Assembly: GCA_023238725.1 (NCBI GenBank)
Contig: CM041550.1
Coordinates: 22,378,586 to 22,442,585 of the forward strand
Direction of reading: 5' to 3'
Origin: Scortum barcoo
Taxonomy: Eukaryota > Chordata > Actinopteri > Centrarchiformes > Terapontidae
Length of the DNA stretch: 64,000 nt
Shown here: positions 12,205 through 22,555 of the stretch, one piece after another
Layout: every line of letters begins with the position of its first letter
How positions within the stretch are numbered: the stretch's first letter is position 1
The notes under the pieces: model-generated
What the model saw: the letters and a program-made list of their open reading frames with translations, nothing else
Database searches by the model: none
Told to the model about the DNA's origin: nothing
Made by a program: the position numbers and the translations under genes

Positions 12205-12910
12205 TCTGCTGCTTAACTGTGTAAATGTCAGAAAAGCAGGCCAAGTTTAGCTCATACATCCTTCCCAGTAGCCACACCCTTAGGCTCTTCCTGGACCTGT
12301 TCCCAGGTCAAATGTCACCCCTCAGGATCTGCCTTGTGGTCTCCTTGCAGTTACTCTACAGGGAAGTAGTCATGGAGCGACTGTATAAGATGCTAATAAG
12401 AACCACCTCAGCTAACTTTTTTCAACATGAAGGATCAGTGGTTCAACTTTGAACTCCTTTTGGATGTCTGAGCTTCTCACTTCTTTACGGGTGAGATTTT
12501 GGTAACTTTAATCATGTCATTAGCCAAGGCCCATGACTACAGGACAACAGATTGGCCAATCGATTGAGGGCTTCGTTATCAAACTTCGTAGTTCTCTCTT
12601 CACAGTCCAATATAGCCTTTACATTACTGTTGACTGTGACAGCAGTCCATCTGTCTACCATTCCACACTGACTCATTAACACAACCCCAGGATACTTGAA
12701 CTTCTTCATTTGGGACATTGACTCACTTCCAACCAGTAGGGAGAGGTCTGTTGTTATCTGGCAGAGTGCCATGGCCTCAGACTCGGAGGTGCAGACCCTC
12801 ATCCCAGGCTGCTTCACACATGGATGCAAACTGTCCCAGAAGTCACGGTCTCATGAGCCCAAACGAACTAGAATATCTGCAACAAGCAGAGATGAAACCC
12901 TGAGGCTTAC
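12181..12910 (-). mobile_element. RTE-like LINE fragment, 3' part
   Basis: Minus-strand remains of a non-LTR retrotransposon. The translation around 12800-12680 gives the post-catalytic reverse-transcriptase segment, with motifs such as GMRV.TSESEAMALCQ and QMKKFKYPGVV; a second segment near 12560-12400 corresponds to the C-terminal tail that ends in Arg/Trp-rich sequence in this family. The minus-strand 3' end has the TGGA-type tandem tail (12181-12204 on plus, CCAT x6), usual for teleost RTE-type elements. Frameshifts and deletions separate the segments and the catalytic region is absent, so this is a 5'-truncated dead copy. The family is inferred from recognised motifs; a neighbouring non-LTR clade is possible. 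Confidence 0.6.
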
Positions 12911-13608
12911 CAGACACTCTTCACACTGTGCAACAATACAATTCTTGAGATTCTGTCCATGGTGTAGTCGTGAGTTTTATATTAGTGGTGGAATTAACCT
13001 TTATGTTACAATTGCCTGGTGCTTTGGATTGGAATTTATGATCATGATCAAAAACAGAAATTGTGTGGGTCAAATTTTAGGCTTGAGTATTAGCCACAGT
13101 TAAACCTGCCTGTACAGGGAGTGCCTGTGGAATAGGTAGAGGAAGCCAGACTCCTTGGTGTGTAATTAGACAGCAGATTGAAATAGACTGGCAGTTATTA
13201 AAAGATACGTTGAGTTCCTCTCATTGCTCAAACATTAGTTCCTACTCATTTGGAATACTGTTCCGAAGGGTGGTCAAGTGTGTCTGTAACAGTAAAGCTA
13301 ACATCATTTGAATGAACATAACGTTAGGTCGGTCATTGGTGAGAGGCAGGTGGTTATTTCTTTGCTTTGTTTTACAGGACATCTTTCATTGTGTAAGATC
13401 CCAATTATCCTGTAGAATTAATTTTCATACAGTAGTAATGGCTATAACTTCATTACTAGGTATGCATGAAGAGATTGTTTCTTACTTCCCTCCTCAAAAA
13501 AAAAAAAAGCACAGCAACATACTGTGATGTACAGAGGAATGAAACTCTAGAATTGTTTTCCATCACACATTACACATTACACAAAAATGTTTTAAAAAGG
13601 AGTTTTTA
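12911..13608. other. Unique non-coding sequence
   Basis: No gene. A 15-nt exon-like segment (13378-13392) sits between a strong acceptor (TTTGTTTTACAG) and GTAAGA, but the AG-free zone upstream is only about 25 nt, so I do not rely on it. An A-run is at 13496-13508. Confidence 0.5.
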
Positions 13609-13642
13609 AGATAAGATAAGATAAGATAAGATAAGATAAGAT
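13609..13642. repeat. (GATAA)n tail of LINE
   Basis: About seven pentanucleotide units of GATAA. It forms the 3' tail of the minus-strand LINE (reads TTATC on that strand), consistent with tail-primed insertion of L2-like elements. Confidence 0.9.
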
Positions 13643-13949
13643 CCTTTATTGATCCCACAGGTGGGGAAATTTCACTGTTACAGCAGCAGCAGCTCAAACA
13701 CAAAGTAAAAGAGACATTAAGTAATAGACAAAATAAATACAAAAAACAGTATGTACAATAAATAGTAAATAGAAATAATAAGAGAAAAGGAAAGAAACAG
13801 TGTTTATATATATACACAGCCTCACCCAGTTGGATGTGCAGTGGTGAGGTGTTTTTGCACAGGTGAATATGGATATATAGCAGATATGAATTAACCATAT
13901 AAGTAAATAAATGAGTGGAATGAAAAAAGACCATAAAGTGCATTGCTAG

Positions 13950-14007
13950 GACATCAGTAAACATCAGTAAACATCAGTGCAATGATGAAACATCAGTAAA
14001 CATCAGT
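13950..14007. repeat. ACATCAGTAA decamer tandem repeat
   Basis: Five copies of ACATCAGT, four of them in the spaced unit ACATCAGTAA, lie in two clusters split by 'gcaatgatga'. It is located in the LINE just downstream (minus strand) of its last coding segment, so it is probably a local expansion inside the LINE 3' UTR. Confidence 0.85.
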
Positions 14008-15141
14008 CCTACTGTGGTATGAAAATGTTTGTTGCAATAGCAGAATTATAGAGCAGCATTAAACAGTCTGACAGTGTTTGGTATGAAGGACCTGCGGAGA
14101 AGCGCTCCTTCCTACACCTTGGATGTCTGAGTCTGTTACTGAAGGAGCTGCTTAAGAAGCCCCCACAGTCTGATCTGATGCAGGGAGGTGGGGGGAGGTG
14201 TTGTCCATGATGGTGGACAGTTTGGCCAGAGCCCTCCTCTCCCCCATCACCTCGATGGAGTCCAGTCCAGGGGGCAGCCACAGACTGAGCTGGCTCTTTT
14301 AATCAGTCTGTTGAGCCTCTTCTTGTCCCGCTCTCAGAACACCACCCTCCCCAGCAGACCACTGCACAGGAGACCACAGATGCCACCACAGTCTCATAAA
14401 AAGTCCCTCAGCAGTGGCCTGCACACACCAAAAGATCCCAGCCTCCTCAGCATGTAAAGACGACTCTGACCCCTCTTGTAGAGCGAGTCAGTGTTGTCAG
14501 TCCAGTCCAGTTTGTTATTTAAGTGAACACCCAGGTAACTTGTACATCCTCACTCTCTCTATGTCAAGTCCCTGGATGTTCACTGGTGCAATGTCAGATG
14601 AGGGTTTCCTGCTGAAGTCGATCACCATCTCCTTTGTCTTGCTGGCATTGACTTGAAGGTGACTTCAGCTCACACCAGTCGACAAAGTCCATGATGACCT
14701 TCCTGTACTCACAGTCGTTCCCCTCTGACACACACATCCCACAATGGCAGTGTCAAGTCGGAGAACTTCTGGAGGTGGCAACTGTCTGTGGAGTATGTGT
14801 CAGTGAGGTAGTTGGTGACCCATGCAGCCAGCTGGTCACTGGCCCCCGCTCTCTCCAGCTTCACCCTGAATAGTGAGGGGTGGATGGTGTTGAAAGCGCT
14901 GGAGAAGTCGAAAAAAGGTAATCCTCACAGTGTTTCCAGCGTCTTCCAGGTGAGACAGGGATCTCTGCAGCAGGTGGATGATGGCATCATCCACCCCAAT
15001 GCCGGGTTGGTATGCAAACTGCAGGGGATCCATGTTTGGGCTCACCAGGGGGCGGAGGTGCCTGAGGATGATCCTCTCCTATGCCTTCATCAGGTGAGAC
15101 ATTAAGACCATGGGTCTGAAGTGGTTGGGCTCCTTGGGGCG

Positions 15142-16504
15142 CAAAGTTAAAAGTTAAAAGTTAAAAGTTTAAAGACATACCTGATAGTCCAGTGTTTTCT
15201 GTGTTTCCCAGTGTTTCCCTGCTTCACTATGTTCCCAGTGCTCCCTCTGTCTGTTTCTTTCAGTCTCCCTCTGGCCTTCCCTCTCTGGCTCCCAGGCTCT
15301 GCTGCTCACCAGATTTGAAGAATGGATTGTGCCCACAACTATAGTCATATGCCTGTAATCATACTTAAATTGGTGGTATACAAACACTGTTTGTAAATTA
15401 ATTTTTTTCTATCATTTCTGACTACGTTTTGTACAATCTGCTGTGTGTGCTTGTTTAGTTTTGAAGAATAGAGATTCACTGTTTGTCTGCCTAGTTGTTG
15501 TGAAAAAAATAAAATAAAATTTGAATCTTGCATACCCATTTATTCAAGTTACCTAAAATAACTTTTCCCTTTGTCTAATTGAATATTTAAAATCATAGTT
15601 ACTGGGAATAATACTAATATCCCCGCAGCATGAATAATACATTATTTTATTTCAACAGCATTTCATCTCACACATATTAGTTTTGCAGGCATCCTTCTGA
15701 ATAATAGGATTTTGTTTTTCTGTTTGCCTCTTTGATAAAATGGGGGGAGTGTTGTGTCCAGAATGACAAGATAGGTGATACTCTTCACACTTGCTGAAGT
15801 AAAAATAGAAGGCAATCATATGAGCTCACATCCACTTAGACACTTGTACGATTGGTTCAAATACTGAAAATGAGCCATTTACAGAGCAGGGACAGGATAA
15901 TAGAAGATGTCAAAATCCAGATAAATAGATGTATTGTCTTCCAACAGGGAGGATCCACACTGACTTTTCTTTATTTACCCTTGTATGTTTTAGAGCAATC
16001 TTTGAAATAATGGAAACATATCTGAACAGGTAGCATCAAGAAGAGTAACTGTCACTACGTGACAAGGTTTGGATTAGCCACACAAGGCTTATCTTAGACA
16101 GCTAACGACCTCTTTGTCACACTCTGTCAGGTTTGTCTGAAATTAAAATAAAATTCAGGGAAAAGTTAAGAAGGAAACTGTCTAGAGATGTCCCAGATGT
16201 GATAAATTTGTCATCAAATGGCAGTGCAGTTGTAGTACTACCAAAAAAGATGAGCAGACACACGGTATCTTAAAGATGAATTTCAAGGCAGGAAACTATA
16301 TGACTGGAAACACCAAGTTCAGTAAAAAATCAGCATGTGTATGTATGTATGAGCTCTATATGGTCAAGTGCATTTTGTCTGTATGTCTGTGTGTGGTTGT
16401 CTGTGAACTTCTGACTGTATATTGAGCATGTACTGTATGTATATATTTATGTACATACAGTGAACATTTACATGGTTACATACAATATATAAAGTATATA
16501 AACA
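15142..16504. other. Unique sequence with short tandem repeats
   Basis: Begins with about three and a half copies of the heptamer AAAGTTA (15144-15170) directly at the truncated 5' end of the LINE. A tail-like string 'ataaaataaaatttgaatct' at 15508-15527 looks like the 3' end of an unidentified LINE or SINE on the plus strand. A perfect 10-bp inverted repeat (ACTGTATGTA / TACATACAGT) lies at 16432-16461 around an AT-rich 10-nt loop. No gene seen. Confidence 0.5.
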
Positions 16505-16735
16505 GACAGGGGACAGATTAAAGGAAAACCCTCAATAGTGTGAAGAAATATAACAAATGCAGATGCTTCCATGCACCACAGCTTACTGCATGGTTTGGTG
16601 GGTATGGAAATAATGTGAATAAAATACTACAACCTTCACTGTCACCAAATCTCAACCCAGTTTCACTCCTATGAAGATTTTGGACGAACAATGCTCTCTA
16701 CCAACATCACCTCAAGACCAAATGATATAATATAA
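16505..16735 (+). mobile_element. Tc1/mariner remnant, internally deleted
   Basis: The left part (about 16505-16590) resembles a Tc1-type terminal or subterminal sequence ('gacagattaaaggaaaacc'). The right part (about 16594-16733) aligns with the transposase fragment at 63690-64000: both share 'tcaccaaatctcaacccag' or 'tcaccacatctcaacccag', the SPxLNP segment before the third catalytic residue, followed by 'gattttgga'. The coding frame is destroyed. It looks like a short deletion derivative of the same family as the element at the window's right edge. Confidence 0.5.
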
Positions 16736-17169
16736 ACTTTTATCTTCAAACGTGACAAAAGTGACAATGACAACTTAACCAGTGGCAAAGAGTTGAAATT
16801 AAACTTATCTTGAGGGAGCTCTTATTGCTGTGTGCAGTGTGCCTTGTAGCTGCCCTGGCTATACTCAGTGTGCATATTTTGTCCCTGTTTGAACTTTATT
16901 TGAATGTTTTTTTTTGCGGTGTGTGGGTGTTAGCATTAGAGAGGCCTTCTAGCCTAGATGTAGATCTGATTATATTGCACAACAGTGCGTCCATGCTACT
17001 GAAATTGAATTGAGGACATCAGCCCATCCATTCATCCATCCGTCCAGTTTAGATGGAGTTTGTTCTGGTCAAGGTTGCAGTGGAGCAGCCTTGTGTTCTT
17101 TTCCATTGTAATTTCCTCTAGCTCATCCTGGGCCAGTGCTGTTTATAAAGAATTTTCTGAAACTTTACT
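16736..17169. other. Unique non-coding sequence
   Basis: A short CATC-type run (17027-17043) and a 67-codon frame (16810-17013) starting MRELLLLCAVCLVAALAILS. The frame looks like a signal peptide by composition, but it ends in unrelated sequence with no cleavage context or downstream exon. I see no supported gene. Confidence 0.4.
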
Positions 17170-17780
17170 CTGTTGTTATTCCACCATGCAGCACTCAGTG
17201 ACCTCGACTTAACTAGGTCTGGGTTGAGGTGTTTGCAAGCTAAGCAAAGAAACCCAGTGTGTTTGGGGTCTGCTTCTGGGCTCTCCATCACTGGCCCCTC
17301 ACCTCTAACCCTGCTTGGCTCTCAGCTCCTAGGCCAGCAGAGAGATGTCATGCCTCCAGCAAGTCCAGGGTCTTTCATGGGGTCTCCTCCCAGTAGATCA
17401 TGTCTGAGCCTCCAAACCTTATCTGGTTCCTGTCATTGCAAAGGAGCAGCAGCTTGTACGCTTTCACAATCAACTCAGTTGGATGGGACTGCGCCCCTCA
17501 GAGAACTTGTGGGCAATGTCTACAAGAACCTTCAGGTACACTAGGAACACCACAGACTTTGATTCATGTTCAGTTAAAGCAAGTGAGAGAATACTGTCGA
17601 GGTAAACCGCCTAGAGACATTGAGGCCCACTGAGTCGGGCATTGGGTTTAGTGCTTACAGGTGAGGGGCTGTATGACCCCTTTATCTTTGCTGGAAAAGC
17701 ACCATGGGAAGAATAACTTATGGGCTCACTACCTGCAAGTCAAAGGATAAGGTTAAGGTAAAATATTTGCAGATGAGGAG
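17170..17780 (-). mobile_element. Possible degenerate LINE fragment
   Basis: Blocks such as 'ggggtctcctcccagtagat' (17379-17398) and 'aaaggagcagcagcttgtac' (about 17440-17459) resemble minus-strand C-terminal parts of the RTE-type LINE seen at 12181-12910, in the same order. Similarity is patchy and by eye only. The 123-codon plus-strand frame at 17173-17544 would then be an antisense shadow. Confidence 0.25.
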
Positions 17781-18179
17781 AGACGCAGTTGACCTAGGTG
17801 TCATTGGCAGTAGGAATATGAAATGGATACATTTTTAAAGAAAAGGCTGGTAATTGGTGTAGTGTGAAATGTCTGCAAATAAACAAATGATGGAAGCATC
17901 CATTAAGCTTGCATGCTTGCAAATCAGCTATTTAAATCCCCTGTGGCATAAATTCAGTCTCCCGAGAGATGTCTAAACATTAAAAAAACAAACAAACAGG
18001 AAAATAATCCCACATCATTAATTTTGTCATTCTCAAAGATACCGGTCTCTCAGAGGCATAAAAATTAAAATCAGATTTGTTGAGAAAATACACTAACACA
18101 TACAAGAATTTTACTCATTATCAGTAGCTTTCTGTGCACTTATACTCTGTGCTATAAACAGATATGGAGAAAAACAAAG
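17781..18179. other. Unique non-coding sequence
   Basis: AT-rich, with a short AAAC run near 17985-17997. No gene or repeat recognised. Confidence 0.5.
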
Positions 18180-19127
18180 GTAAACAAGTCTTCATGTGTC
18201 TGTGAACTGTCATCGGTCTCATCTGGGACGGTGATGAGTCTGCGTACAGACAGGAAGTGGAACAGCTGGCCTTCTGTTGCGGTCAGAACAACCTGGAGCT
18301 GAACACGGAGATGACGGTGGACTTCAGAAGGAGCCCCACAACACTGTCCCCCCTTTCCATTCTCAACAACACAGTGTCTGCTGTGGAAACTTTCAGGTTC
18401 CTGTGGTTCCACAATAATTCCCCAGGACCTTAAGTGGGAATCCAACATTGATGCCATCAGGAAGAAGGCCCAGCAGAGGATGTACTTCCTGCACCAACTC
18501 AGGAAGTTCAACCTGCCTCAGGAGCTGCTGATGAAGTTTTACACCACTATCATTCAGTCTGTCCTCTGCACATCCATCACTATGTGGTTTGGATCAGCCA
18601 CCAAACAGGATAGAAACAGACTACAACGGACAGTCAGGACTGCAGAGAAAATCATCTGTGCCAGCCTGCTCCTTCCATTCAGGACCTTGTACGTGTCCAG
18701 AGTCAGGAAACAGGCAGGTAACATCACTGCAGATCCATCACACCCTGGACATAACCTGTTTCATCTCCTCCTCTCCGGCAGGCACTACAGAGCTCTGAAC
18801 TATTTCTTTCCTCAGCCTGTCACTCTGATGAACATTTAACACCAGTTACAGAGTGTCAGCAATAATCACTGAATCATAAACATCCATTGACCTCACCAAT
18901 ATACTATTTCTATAAACAGTATATATATATTTGAATATGTTCTGTATATACTGTATACATACTGTATGCATACTGTATGCGCTGTGTATATAACTATATA
19001 AGTTATGTTTATTTATCTATTTCTATTTTCTTGACCTTCTAAGTACGAGAGGGTACTGCAAAAAACTGAGTCAAATTCCTTGTATGTGCACACATACCTG
19101 GCCAATAAAGCTGATTCTTATTCTGAT
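18180..19127 (+). mobile_element. L2-like LINE, 3' end
   Basis: Plus-strand 3' part of an L2-type non-LTR retrotransposon. Coding remnants begin just after the catalytic motif (VIGLIWDGDESAYRQEVE, about 18210-18265), pass through NNLELNTEMTVDFRRSP, and after a shift continue in the 119-codon frame 18480-18839 with RMYFLHQLRKFNLPQELL, SVLCTSITMWFGSAT and a final DPSHPGHNLFHLLLSGRHYRAL. The stop is followed by a 3' UTR with TA-rich and CTGTATGCATA-type repeats (18915-18985), then 'ggccaataaagctgattctt' at the end. It is 5'-truncated and frameshifted. It is a different subfamily from the LINE at 13609-15141. Confidence 0.8.
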
Positions 19128-22100
19128 GTGCATAGCAACTGCCAGGTTAATGCATGGGAATGCACATGGCTAAGTTACCTAAGATAATGAGTGTGATCGC
19201 TCGTGTGTGTCTGGATGATTTTGCATGGTTTCAGTTATCTTCAGAAGTTCAGCTATCTTGCATCCAGGGTGTGAGGTATATAAGGAAGGATGGGAAATGT
19301 TTTGAGAATGTTCTAGGAATGTTCTTTGGATTTACAGCATACTGGTAAGCTTCTTTCTCCCTCACCGTTACTGAAGGTCACAGAGAAGGTCACATTAATC
19401 AAAAAACAGAAAAATTCTACAGTATACCGTAATAATAGATACACTTATCCAATAATCATATTAGAAGATTTTTAACACCTTTCTGCTCTCCCTGTTGCAG
19501 TGCAGTTCATTTGGTCTGGGGAAAACAAAGAAGAAGAAGATAAATTGTTGCCTTGTAGTTCTGATGAACTAAGAAGAACAAACATAAATTTATACAGACT
19601 CGTAACTCATTGACTAGACAATTTCAGTGGCTGTCATTCAGCATCAAAGGGACCTTCTTTGGAAAAACAAATTCTGGTCACTAACAGAAGGCACTTTACT
19701 GCATCTTATGTTCATTTATGCTGTCTGGTGTCACAAAGAGCTAACAACAGAATGACTGATTATGATGATTAGAGTATTTGACCCACCATTTCATGAGTGT
19801 CGTTAAGTTTGTTTAGTACACACCGAGGTTGTCTGACAGTTTTCACATCAGCCCAAAGGAACTATGCTAAACAGCAAAAATAGATAGATAGGTGTGTTTC
19901 TATTGTTCTCAAACAAAGAAGGCTTACTATGGTATAGAGCAATGTAGGTTGGAGAAAAAAGAGTGACTAATAAAAGTGATGAAGAGCAGCCTCAAGTTAG
20001 TTTCAGCAAGAAACTGAATGGTCAGTTTGTTTACTGAAGTGAGCAAAATGCAGACTGAGCATGAAAGCACATGAGAAATGGTGTTTTATATTGCATGCCT
20101 TGCATGCCTTTGATTCAACACATCAATCGAATGCCACGACATATCATACACATGATGAAGACTTTGAAGGAATTTAATAGAAAAGTACTGAGTGATTTTT
20201 TTTTTTTTTGGTGAAATTGAAGTTTTCATTGTACTGATATGCTCCAGTTAGAAACATGCTGTCTTCAAGACAATTTTTACAGGAAGTACAAATAACTCGT
20301 AGAGAGATTCATCTCTTGATGCAATCACAGTCATCTGAAACTCAGTATCAACTAAATCAATGAACTTATGGTGGACTATCAGATGAAAGGTCCCCAGTCC
20401 TGGTTGTCATCCAGGAAGAGGAAGTAAAAGAGGGTGGACTCATACAAGCACGTTGGGGTCCAAATCAATAAAAAAAAACTGGACAGGACTCACAACACAC
20501 TTTTTTTTATTGTTTATTGTTATAAATAAAACTGATTTGATAATAAGCAACTCCAGGCTGAAAAAGGAATGTTTCACCTTGGTGAGTGGTTAGAAATGTG
20601 TTTTGTTGCACCTGTAACCACACGAAATTGTGATGTCTGAGGGTCCTGGAGTACACCTGTACATCATTGCAGTAAAGTTAAAAGCTAAATGACTGAAGGT
20701 CAGAAAAAACATGATTTTGAAGGGGAGTTAAATTATTCTTTGACCAGACAACAAGCACAATTAACATAAATGTTCAGAATTTCTCCACCCAAACCTGGAT
20801 GAAGTTTGGATTTCACCGTCTGGATCTTTCAGACTCAGCACCCTTATCACCACATAAGTTCAGTAACATGCCCACACTGATGTCAGCACTGCACTAATCT
20901 GTCTGTTGATCTCATGCTCCATCCAACCCAAAGGGGGAATTCCACAGTTTTCCTGGTATCATATGCTCACACGAGGAGGAGCTGACTCCCTATGCCATGG
21001 CTTCATCTAGACAGACAAATAGACATCTTCTCAGTATCAGATCATTTCTTTAGCAAAAGGAAAAGAATGACAGTATGTACTGGATTCATCCACTCGTTCA
21101 CTTTGGATGGTTCAGACAGGTATGCTGGTCATGGAAGGAAATACCAATTATATTCCAGTCTATATTTAAATTACAAATCACAGCCCTCTCTGTGTTGTCA
21201 CACAAATTAGATTTGTGGAGGAAGGGCAAAGGAAATAGAGAGCTGTTTTATGCAGGATCTTGTCAAGCATCCTGAGAAAAGATCTCATGTAAAAGCATGT
21301 CTGTCAGTGAACTCACCTTTGTCATTAGTAATTTTTTAGAAGATATATTAGGGTTAGATAATTTTTACAGGATGTTGATTGTCAGTTCTCACACCCAAGT
21401 TGAGTGATGCATTACAGTTTCTAAAGATTAGATTATTTAGTTTTCATTTAGTTTATATATTATAGTTTAGAGACAAAATCTTCATTTTCAAAACAGCCTT
21501 ACTATAGATATTACAGGTGATTAATGTCACACTTGCGATCGTTCATCTAAGCTCAGCTTGGGATTTACCTTTACAAACAAGGCAATAGGCACCAGTTAGA
21601 AGTGCATTTTGTTAGTGCATATCCACACTTGTATCACACAATAAGTTGTACTTAAAATGAAAAGGACCAACTCTTGCTTGTAGAGTAGGGTCTTCCTCAC
21701 TTTACTATATAAGTGATGTGTGTTATTTCTGTTTAAATGGACACGACTATAAAATATGCCTGGTCGGTTTTAAATTAGTGTTGAAGGCAAGTTTGAGCAT
21801 ATTGCCATGATAACATAATGTCTCATGGTTTGAGTAAATTAGCTTTGATGCTGCCTTCAGAATGCCCCACTTGCCCAATGAACCCTAAAGAGATAGTGTA
21901 TCGACTTCATGTAATCATGCAAGATTTAGCCTTTAACATTGCATTTAAATATGTATACATTCGGTGACATGATAGTAATGTGTTACTGGAGGCTTATGAA
22001 ATGAAAAAAAAATCATTTGAATTGCAATTACATGTACTTTTATGGGGAACTGTGTTAGTTATTTATATATTCACTCAAAAGTATGTAGATGTTGCAAAAA

Positions 22101-22207
22101 GATGGCAGAAAAGTGTACCATTTTTCAGCATTGAAATAAAACTAGGTTGTTTATCAGCCTGAGGAAGCAGGGTGACAAACAGTTGCGATGCATGAAACTC
22201 CGACGTA
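19128..22207. other. Unique non-coding sequence
   Basis: No gene supported. A good isolated acceptor (CTCTCCCTGTTGCAG at 19486-19500) has no matching donor. A T-run is at 20198-20209. Open frames at 20992-21275 overlap in two phases without protein-like features. Confidence 0.5.
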
Positions 22208-22555
22208 AAGAGTCTACAGCTATGCTGGAGGATCTGTGAGGCTACGCTGAGGCATAGCAGTACTTTGATCTAAATGCTAATGTCAGCATGCTAACATGCA
22301 CACACAATGACAATGCAAGTGAAATGAAAGTGTGTCACCAGTTCCATCATAGTCCATACAGTAGTTGTCGAGACATGTCATTACAAGCCAAAAATATCAA
22401 CCTCATGGTGACACTAAATCAGAGAGCATCAAAGTCAGTAGGATTTTTTTTTTATCTATCATGAACACCTGAACAAAATCGAATGATAATCCATCCAACA
22501 GTTTGAGAGATATTTCAGTCTGGACCAAAATGGTGGGACAACAGTCTAACACAAG
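22208..22555 (+). repeat. Dispersed fish repeat, copy C
   Basis: One of the clearer copies of the family seen at 2570 and 38779. It contains 'ctacagctatgctggagga', 'gaggcatagcagtactttga', 'aatgctaatgtcagcatgct', 'atcaacctcatggtgacact' and 'gagatatttcagtctggacc' in family order. It covers the 5' region of the family (AGCATGCTAACATG module) missing from other copies. No coding sequence. Confidence 0.65.

Larger units (their letters stand above)
13609..15141 (-). mobile_element. L2/CR1-like LINE, 5'-truncated
   Basis: A minus-strand non-LTR element. Reading from 15141 downwards it opens with the reverse-transcriptase palm: APKEPNHFRPMVLMSH, then DPLQFAYQPGIGVDDAI (about 15040-14990), then FFDFSSAFNTIHP (about 14920-14880, needing a frame change). 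The second catalytic motif (expected FSDDT) lies near 14749-14766 and is damaged by substitution or shift. The C-terminal hallmark SSFSNRLRHPRCRKERF is intact in the 90-codon frame 14009-14281. The 3' UTR follows, with 'ggatcaataaaggatc' and a (TTATC)n tail at the plus-strand left end. Several frameshifts show it is dead. The 5' end stops just upstream of the palm domain, the usual result of incomplete reverse transcription. Confidence 0.8.

Noticed and set aside
13378..13392. 15-nt microexon-like segment
   Set aside because: AG-free zone upstream is short and the donor (GTAAGA) is only moderate; too likely by chance.
13563..13964. 133-codon minus-strand frame
   Set aside because: Lies in the 3' UTR and tail of the minus-strand LINE; composition reflects AT-rich UTR.
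16810..17013. Frame with a signal-peptide-like start (MRELLLLCAVCLVAALAIL)
   Set aside because: The hydrophobic start is followed by unrelated sequence and no downstream exon; poor start context.
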